NCBI GenBank assembly: GCA_905479495.1
Contig: CAJQMR010000004.1
Location: 62,001-126,000 of the forward strand
Origin: an uncultured Anaerolineae bacterium
GTDB lineage: Bacteria; Chloroflexota; Anaerolineae; Promineifilales; Promineifilaceae
Reading direction: 5' to 3'
Length of the DNA stretch: 64,000 nt
Both the position numbers and the translations under genes were made by a program. Below, in pieces: positions 58,678 to 64,000 of the stretch. The notes below the pieces were generated by a model. It did no database searches, was not told the origin of the DNA, and saw nothing but the letters and a program-made list of their open reading frames with translations. How positions within the stretch are numbered: position 1 is the first letter of the stretch; each line of letters begins with the position of its first letter.

Positions 58678-61161
58678 ATGAAAAAGTTGCGTCACCTCTT
58701 GCTCTTGCTCATCAGCCTGGGCCTGTTGGCCGTTGCCTGTGGCCAGGACCCCACACCCACCCCGCGTCCTAATAACGAGAATGACAATGAACAACCCACC
58801 GCCGAGGTTATAGAAGTCACCGTGGTCGTTACGGCCACACCGGATGCCGACGCCCCCAGCGAAGCAACTCCAACGGCCACGCCCGCCGCTGCCGACGAAG
58901 AACCAACTGTCGATCTGGCCGATTTGCCCGGCCCGCCCGCCACCATCACCAACGACGAAGGTGGCGCAGTAGGCATTACGGGTGAAGTGGCCTATACCAA
59001 CCCCTTCTTCAACGAGGGTGTGGCCGCACCCGTTGTCATTTTGGAAGATCAGGCTGGCTTTGTAGACCGAAACGAAGAGTATCTGATGCCTGTGGAATCC
59101 CAGACGTTGGGCCAGATCACCAGCGATTTCTACACCTCGCCGTTTAACTACTCTATTGCCCTGCCCATCGAACCAAAAGGGGCCTTCCGCGATGTGGACA
59201 ACGACGGCGAAGAGGACACTGGTATACAGGTGTTTGCCATCGCCTACTGGAACAACACCTTTGGCGATCCCTTCCTGGAAGAACGTGACTTGGGCGGCGG
59301 TGGCTGGTCCACTGCCTACGCCTCCACCATTGTGAGCGATGACCCTGATTTAGAACGGGAAATTGTGGGCGGCAAGTTCCTGGTGTATGCCCAGGATGGG
59401 CAGCAAGGCTTCCCCAGTGGTTTTGGCGATGATGGGCTGCTTTTCACCGAAGACGATCCCATCGTCACCCTGCCACAAGGGTACACGATTGTGGATATGG
59501 ACAGCGAGCCATTTACCTTCGACCGCTCGCGCAATCCGGTGATTGACCTCATCGAGCCAGAAGGGGCTGCGCTGGTTGATTATTCCGACCTCAGCTACAC
59601 CGAGGCGTTTGATGCATTGGTGGATCAGCTGAAAAATGAGTACGCCTTCACTGAGTACAAAGGCATCGACTGGGAAGCGCTGCGGGATGTGTTCCACGGC
59701 CGTTTTGAGGACGCCGACGCCAACAACGATGAGTTGGAATATCTGCGGGCGCTGCGTGACTTCTCCTGGCAAATTCCTGATGGGCACATCTCTGGCCCGT
59801 TTATTGGCGATGATTTTCGCGCGGCGGCCATTGGTGGCATTGGCATTGCCATTCGTGAACTGGAAGACGGCCGTATCCTGGTCAATTTCTTACTGGAAGA
59901 TGGCCCCGCCGCTGAGGCAGGCATGGAACTCCGCGCCGAAATTCTGGAGATCAACGGCCAGCCCATCGCCGACTACATCAGCAACACCGTGAGCTATTTT
60001 GCCCCGTACAGCACACCGCACAGCCAGCGGCTAGACCAACTGCTCTTTGCCACCCGCTTCCCCGTCGGCACAGAGGTGGACGTGACTTTCCAGAATCCTG
60101 GTGGTTCGCCGGAAACAGTGACGCTGGAGGCCGTAGGCGAAGTAGACAGCTTCAACTTCTGGCTGGAAGATGAAACCCGCGACGGCTTTGAGCTGCCGCT
60201 GGAGTATGAATACCTGGCAGATGAAGGGGTCGGCTACGTGCAGATTTTCAGCTTCCTGGACAACGATCTGCTTACCATCCAGCTGTGGGAACGCATGATT
60301 CAGAATATGAATGAAAACGACGTCCCCGCGATTATCATCGACATGCGCAAGAATGGCGGCGGGCGCGGCTTTTTAGCCGACCAAATGGCCGCTTACTTCT
60401 TCGATGAGCCGTTAGTGACAGGCAACACAGGCTTTTATGATGAAGAGCGCGGCGAATTCTACACCGATCCGGATGCCGAAGACGCCTTCTTCCTGCCCAG
60501 CGAGGAGTTTCGCTACAGTGGTGACATTGTGGTGCTGATTGGTCCTGACTGCGCTTCGGCCTGTGAGTTCTTCAGCTACGACATGACGCTGCAAGACCGG
60601 GCCACCATCGTGGGTATCTATCCCACAGCCGGGCTGGGCGGCAGCGTTGATGACGTCGCCATGCCCGCCGACGAGACGTTCCGCTTCACCCAAGGTCGCG
60701 CCGTTGACCCTGACGGCAATATCCACATTGAGGGCATTGGTGTGGTGCCAGATATTGTTGTGCCCTTAACTGAAGAAGCGCTGTTTGGCGAAGGCGATCT
60801 GGTTTTGGAAGCCGCGCTGGCCTACCTTAATGGCGAGAGTGCTGATGTGACCGATGGGGGTGAGTTGGTGTTGGGTGATTCGGTTACGGCCGTACTCAAT
60901 CCCGGCGAACGCACCCGCTACACGGTTAACTTGCTCAGCGGCGAAGTGGCCGGACTCCTCCTGGAAAGCAGCGACGATCAGCCGTTCATTCTTAGCGTCT
61001 ACGACGAAGATGGCGAACTCCTGGCCGCCACCGATCCGGACACCATCACTGGCTTTGAAGGCCTGGAAGTGTCCTCAGATGTCACCTTCATTTTGGAAGT
61101 CTCTACGGAAGATGATGCAGCGGGTGGAGAGTATACGCTGACGATTGAAGATCAGAGTTGA
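58678..61161 (+). CDS. S41-family peptidase lipoprotein with PDZ and PPC domains
   Basis: An 827-residue lipoprotein, lipobox VAC21, with a Thr/Pro/Asp spacer to about 80, a leading beta domain, a helical stretch near 300-360, a PDZ-like domain at about 390-470 (GPAAEAGMELRAEILEINGQP), the S41 core with nucleophile Ser627 in DCASACEFF, and a C-terminal PPC domain at about 735-820. The Lys of CtpA-type S41 enzymes (GKG motif) is not seen; the stretch reads GLGGSVDD, as in tricorn-type members with a Ser-His-Glu set. Probable surface protein processing. GGAGAAGACATT precedes the ATG. Confidence 0.87.
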   Translation: MKKLRHLLLLLISLGLLAVACGQDPTPTPRPNNENDNEQPTAEVIEVTVVVTATPDADAPSEATPTATPAAADEEPTVDLADLPGPPATITNDEGGAVGITGEVAYTNPFFNEGVAAPVVILEDQAGFVDRNEEYLMPVESQTLGQITSDFYTSPFNYSIALPIEPKGAFRDVDNDGEEDTGIQVFAIAYWNNTFGDPFLEERDLGGGGWSTAYASTIVSDDPDLEREIVGGKFLVYAQDGQQGFPSGFGDDGLLFTEDDPIVTLPQGYTIVDMDSEPFTFDRSRNPVIDLIEPEGAALVDYSDLSYTEAFDALVDQLKNEYAFTEYKGIDWEALRDVFHGRFEDADANNDELEYLRALRDFSWQIPDGHISGPFIGDDFRAAAIGGIGIAIRELEDGRILVNFLLEDGPAAEAGMELRAEILEINGQPIADYISNTVSYFAPYSTPHSQRLDQLLFATRFPVGTEVDVTFQNPGGSPETVTLEAVGEVDSFNFWLEDETRDGFELPLEYEYLADEGVGYVQIFSFLDNDLLTIQLWERMIQNMNENDVPAIIIDMRKNGGGRGFLADQMAAYFFDEPLVTGNTGFYDEERGEFYTDPDAEDAFFLPSEEFRYSGDIVVLIGPDCASACEFFSYDMTLQDRATIVGIYPTAGLGGSVDDVAMPADETFRFTQGRAVDPDGNIHIEGIGVVPDIVVPLTEEALFGEGDLVLEAALAYLNGESADVTDGGELVLGDSVTAVLNPGERTRYTVNLLSGEVAGLLLESSDDQPFILSVYDEDGELLAATDPDTITGFEGLEVSSDVTFILEVSTEDDAAGGEYTLTIEDQS

Positions 61162-61175
61162 TCGCTAAACCGAAT

Positions 61176-61221
61176 CGGTTATCGGTAATCGGTGGACTAG
61201 CTCCCGATTACCGATAACCGG
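61176..61221. repeat. Inverted repeat CGGTTATCGGTAATCGG
   Basis: Arms 61176-61192 and 61204-61221 are almost exact inverses, placed where the S41 and CorA genes converge. Family also at 37808-37872 and inside copA. Confidence 0.85.
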
Positions 61222-62139
61222 TCAAATCCAGTTGCGGCGATGCAAGTACCAAATAACGCCTGCTGTCAGCACAATGCCCACAATATTAATGAGATAAAAA
61301 GGCAAGGGGTGATTGCCATATGGCAGCGCAACATTCATGCCAAAAATGGTGGAAAGCACCGTTAGCGGCACAGTCAAGATGGTGATGAGCGTCAGCAGGC
61401 GCACCACGCCATCGATGTGATGTGAAGCCAGGGTGTCAATTGTGTCCGACAGGCCGCTAATCACCTCTACATGCTCATTCAGCATCCCCAGCAGCCGGGT
61501 CAGGTGATCGCTCAAGTCGTCCCAGTACAAATCCAAATGGCCCTGGATAAAAGGCCAATCTCCCTGCTCCAACTCCTGCATCACATCTAGCTGCGGCCGT
61601 AAAATATGCCGAATGGCAATGACGCCGCGCCGCGCCACGGCCATCTCGTACAAAAGCGCTTCCGTTTCTTCTTTGAACAGGTTCAACTCGATATGGCGAA
61701 TTTGCTGATTCACCTTTTTCAGAATCGGATCGCAGTAATCGATCAAGGTTTTGATCACTTCGTAAAGCAGCGGGCTGGCCCCGCTGCCCAACAGTCGCTC
61801 GCGTTCGGCTGCATTTGTTTGGGCAGTTTCAAACAAGTGATTGAGCGGCTTAATGTTGCCCACATGAACCGTCACCAAGGTGCCCTTGGCGACAAAAATA
61901 TCAATTTCGCTGGGGTAACAAATGCGCTCATCACCATCCCAGCGCGGCAGTTGGGCTACCAGGAAGATATAGCCATCCGTAGCATCCAACTTGGGAAATT
62001 CCAATTCGGTAAGGCAGTCGCCTAAATGCAGGGGATGGAAGTTGGGGTACCGTTCAGTGAGGGTTTGCATATCCTCGTCGGTGGGGTGAATAATGTTTGT
62101 CCAAGTGACACGGCCGTGTTGTAAGATTTCAGTGCTCAT
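61222..62139 (-). CDS. corA: CorA-family magnesium/cobalt channel
   Basis: A 305-residue protein: a cytoplasmic alpha-beta domain to about 180, a long stalk helix, then two C-terminal helices with the FGMN motif in between (IFGMNVALPYG), and a basic tail (HRRNWI). CorA pentamers carry Mg2+ inward, and some members export Zn2+ or other metals. ATG 62139 fits the usual start (MSTEILQHG); the frame from 62346 would cover a dispersed repeat and part of the next gene. No M-box riboswitch is visible upstream. Confidence 0.92.
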   Translation of the reverse strand: MSTEILQHGRVTWTNIIHPTDEDMQTLTERYPNFHPLHLGDCLTELEFPKLDATDGYIFLVAQLPRWDGDERICYPSEIDIFVAKGTLVTVHVGNIKPLNHLFETAQTNAAERERLLGSGASPLLYEVIKTLIDYCDPILKKVNQQIRHIELNLFKEETEALLYEMAVARRGVIAIRHILRPQLDVMQELEQGDWPFIQGHLDLYWDDLSDHLTRLLGMLNEHVEVISGLSDTIDTLASHHIDGVVRLLTLITILTVPLTVLSTIFGMNVALPYGNHPLPFYLINIVGIVLTAGVIWYLHRRNWI

Positions 62140-62202
62140 AGAGGAATATATTAGGGGAAAATACGGCCGTTGTCCATAACTTTCGCCCGGAAAAGCGAGT
62201 GG

Positions 62203-62250
62203 GTGAGTAAAAAGTGAAAAGTAACAAGAAACCCACTTTTCACTTATCAC
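62203..62250. repeat. Inverted repeat GAGTAAAAAGTGAAAAGT
   Basis: Left arm 62203-62222, right arm 62235-62250. Second copy of the 25975 family, in the gap between corA and the nSTAND/WD40 gene and overlapping the 3' end of the latter. Confidence 0.75.
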
Positions 62251-64000
62251 TGAAGTTCTTCCACCGGCACAGACGGATGCGGCGGCAAATTGGGGCAGGT
62301 TTGGCGGTACGGTTCCCCCGGTAAATACCGCTGCCACTCCGCCCAACTTAAATTGCGCCGCACCTTCTGGCAGCCAATATCAACCAGCTCTTCCAGGAAA
62401 ACCCACAGCCGCACCGTTTGGTCAGCACTCCCACTGGCCAGCGTCTGCCCGTCCGGACTGAACGCCACCGATAAGACACTCGCCTCATGCCCGCGCAGCA
62501 CCACCGGCTCCGCTTCTGGCTCGCGCAAATCCCACAGCTGCACCGTTTGGTCATCACTCCCACTGGCCAGCGTCTGCCCGTCCGGACTGAACGCCACCGA
62601 CCTGACCCAATCCTCATGCCCGCGCAAGGTATTGTTGAAAAAATGGGCAGTCAAACGGGTCCGCAAGGCATCATCCAGCAGCCACTCAATATTTCCGGCA
62701 GCCTCCGCATTGAGTTTAACCCCTTCAAGTGCCAACAAAGCCGCCAACTCTGTATCAACAGCCTGCTGTTCAACAACCACACTCGAAAGTGACGCCAAAG
62801 ATTGTGCCAGAGCAATTCTTCGCTGTCGGTCTGCTTCAATTTGGGCAACTAACGCTTCTGCTTCTCGGGTTGTCGCCAAACTTGCATTTTCCACCGCATC
62901 AGCTTCAGCCGTACTCGCCGCTGCTTCAGCGCTCTCGGCCTCAGCCGCCCTCGCTTCAGCCAAATTTTCATTTCGAACAGCCTGTGCTTCGGCAGTAGTT
63001 CGGGCCACATTTTCTGCTTGCGTTGTGGCTTCGGCACTGCGGGCATCGCTGGCACTGCGATTAGCGTTACCAAAGAGTAAAAAAGCAACCACCGCCAACG
63101 TCGCCGCCAAAATCAATGCCCCGCGCAAATAAAGGGCGCGCTGGCGCAGTTTTTGGGCCGCATCCGCTTCCCGTTCGGCCCGGGCATTGGCTTCCGCCAG
63201 TTCATCCCGCTGCCGTTGCTGGCTGGACCGTAAGAAGTCAGCTTCCAGCTGGTTTAGGTGGAGGTCGCCTGTCTCTACCCAGTCACGGGTTTGGCTCAGT
63301 CGCCCCCCTCGGTAAAGGTAGCTGTCGTCCCGGTCATTGGCCTGCCACGCTTGCGCCGCTTCAGTCAACTGGCGGTGCAGGCGAAGACCTTCGCGATCTT
63401 CGCCCAACCAGCTTTGCAGGGTGGGCCATTCCCGTATCAGCGCTTCATGGGCCACTTCCGCCCCATTATTATCAGTGGTTAACAGGCGGGCATCGGCCAG
63501 GGTTTTTAGCACCTGCTCTACCGCAATGCGCTCATCGTTTTGGGGCAGCAGTTCAGCTAGCTCGGCGCGTCGGCGGGTGTCCTGGGTGCCTTCGCCCAGC
63601 TCCGTCAGCCGCAAAAAGATGCTGCGGGCTATTTTTTGCTGGTCGGCGGGTAGGCGCTGGTAGGTACTTTCGGCGGTTTTGGCAATCGCGCCCTGCACGC
63701 CGCCCGCTGCGGTGTAGCCCACCAGCGTCAGGCGGTTTTCGCCGGGGTCGCGCCGCTGCCACGTTTCCAGCAGGGCGTGGCTCAGCAGGGGCAGCGCGCC
63801 CGGTTCCGGGGTCTGGTTGTCCGCCGCGCCCACGTCGCGCAGCAAAATATCCACCAGGCCACCCTCAAACGTCAGGTTCGCTTTTTGGGCAGGCAGTTCA
63901 ATCGCCGCCCGCAGCTCAGCCCCACTCATGGCCGGCACAATTTTTTGCTGCTGCTCCAGCAGGTGGTGCAGCGGTTGGTATTGCAGGCAGTGATGGTAAA
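62247..64000 (-). CDS. nSTAND-type NTPase with WD40 repeats, 5' part outside the window
   Basis: The frame is open to the right edge, so the start and the P-loop are missing. Visible parts, in order: the winged-helix end of a STAND NTPase (LPLLSHALLETWQRRD, AHEALIREWPTLQSWL), a membrane helix (LYLRGALILAATLAVVAFLLFG), an Ala/Glu-rich coiled coil of about 120 residues, and two WD40 repeats (RGHEDWVRSVAFSPDGQTLA, then GHEASVLSVAFSPDG), ending in a short tail typical of such proteins. Relatives usually have seven or fourteen WD repeats, so two points to repeat loss. The two repeats are nearly identical in DNA. Role: signalling, or possibly phage defence. No full ACGGCCGT was found. Confidence 0.85.
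   Translation of the reverse strand, partial: YHHCLQYQPLHHLLEQQQKIVPAMSGAELRAAIELPAQKANLTFEGGLVDILLRDVGAADNQTPEPGALPLLSHALLETWQRRDPGENRLTLVGYTAAGGVQGAIAKTAESTYQRLPADQQKIARSIFLRLTELGEGTQDTRRRAELAELLPQNDERIAVEQVLKTLADARLLTTDNNGAEVAHEALIREWPTLQSWLGEDREGLRLHRQLTEAAQAWQANDRDDSYLYRGGRLSQTRDWVETGDLHLNQLEADFLRSSQQRQRDELAEANARAEREADAAQKLRQRALYLRGALILAATLAVVAFLLFGNANRSASDARSAEATTQAENVARTTAEAQAVRNENLAEARAAEAESAEAAASTAEADAVENASLATTREAEALVAQIEADRQRRIALAQSLASLSSVVVEQQAVDTELAALLALEGVKLNAEAAGNIEWLLDDALRTRLTAHFFNNTLRGHEDWVRSVAFSPDGQTLASGSDDQTVQLWDLREPEAEPVVLRGHEASVLSVAFSPDGQTLASGSADQTVRLWVFLEELVDIGCQKVRRNLSWAEWQRYLPGEPYRQTCPNLPPHPSVPVEELQ
62411..62600 (-). repeat. Two nearly identical WD40 repeat units
   Basis: About 60 bases at 62411-62471 recur at 62541-62600 with very few changes, period about 129-130 (43 codons). 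Recent duplication or gene conversion between blades is likely. Confidence 0.85.

Noticed and set aside
1-64000. ACGGCCGT as a restriction site
   Set aside because: Restriction targets are usually avoided, not enriched a hundredfold; a methylation, repair or replication role fits better.
1-64000. tRNA, rRNA, CRISPR or transposase genes
   Set aside because: No TTCGA-type arms in cloverleaf context, no regularly spaced repeats and no transposase motifs were seen by eye on either strand.

Overview
The window looks like chromosomal DNA of a mesophilic, filamentous-type Chloroflexota bacterium (Anaerolineae/Ardenticatenia-like). This is inferred from gene content: a group 3b NiFe hydrogenase, paired DUF3105 proteins, a large Reg_prop propeller protein, many lipoproteins with Pro/Thr-rich spacers, and a nSTAND/WD40 protein. 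No rRNA, tRNA, CRISPR array, integrase or transposase was seen. Coding density is high and no gene-free stretch exceeds 300 bases.

Two genome-wide signatures dominate. First, the 8-bp palindrome ACGGCCGT (often AACGGCCGTT) occurs about 110 times by hand count, against about one expected by chance. It lies mostly inside genes, where it reads as Thr-Ala-Val, Asn/Asp-Gly-Arg or Arg-Pro. Second, gaps between genes carry at least fourteen different families of longer palindromes, several present twice. One family also sits in frame inside the copper ATPase gene.

Layout. 1-5.3 kb (minus strand): the edge of an unknown gene, a peroxiredoxin-like gene with an in-frame TGA exactly where the peroxidatic Cys should be and a SECIS-like hairpin behind it (candidate selenoprotein), a CDP-alcohol phosphatidyltransferase/DUF457 pair, a halogenase-type flavoprotein and a mercuric-reductase-like flavoprotein. 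5.3-11.6 kb: a TVP38 membrane protein, a plus-strand thioesterase, then the hydrogenase operon hydBGDA plus its maturation protease, preceded by two Rex-type operators. 11.6-23.6 kb: an M50 protease with TPRs, small hypothetical genes, a DinB-ankyrin fusion, a decayed VOC remnant coupled to an intact VOC gene, a stress protein, polyphosphate kinase 2, a sugar dehydrogenase and a 1239-residue propeller protein. 23.6-32.3 kb (minus): a copper island (csoR, copZ, copA, two DUF3105 genes, a small membrane protein, a YtkA-like protein, a Met/His/acidic lipoprotein and a CopC-CopD-cytochrome c fusion).

32.4-41.3 kb: a promoter followed directly by a terminator, then hydrolase, Mrp, amidohydrolase, methyltransferase, rhodanese, MscS, two beta-oxidation genes, a K+ channel and a tandem-NUDIX protein. 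41.4-51.3 kb: a sensor kinase coupled to a Thr/Pro-rich membrane protein, two divergent APC-type transporters and an ALDH7-type dehydrogenase. 51.3-64 kb: a double GNAT, a TolB-like propeller, an autoregulated ribbon-helix-helix gene, a P450 with a perfect Rex-type operator over its predicted start site, two lipoprotein peptidases, CorA, and a nSTAND/WD40 gene cut by the right edge.

The physiology suggested is redox-flexible: hydrogen/NAD(P)H turnover and a P450 under one NADH-sensing logic, thiol/selenol peroxide defence, periplasmic copper control, and amino-acid and fatty-acid catabolism.
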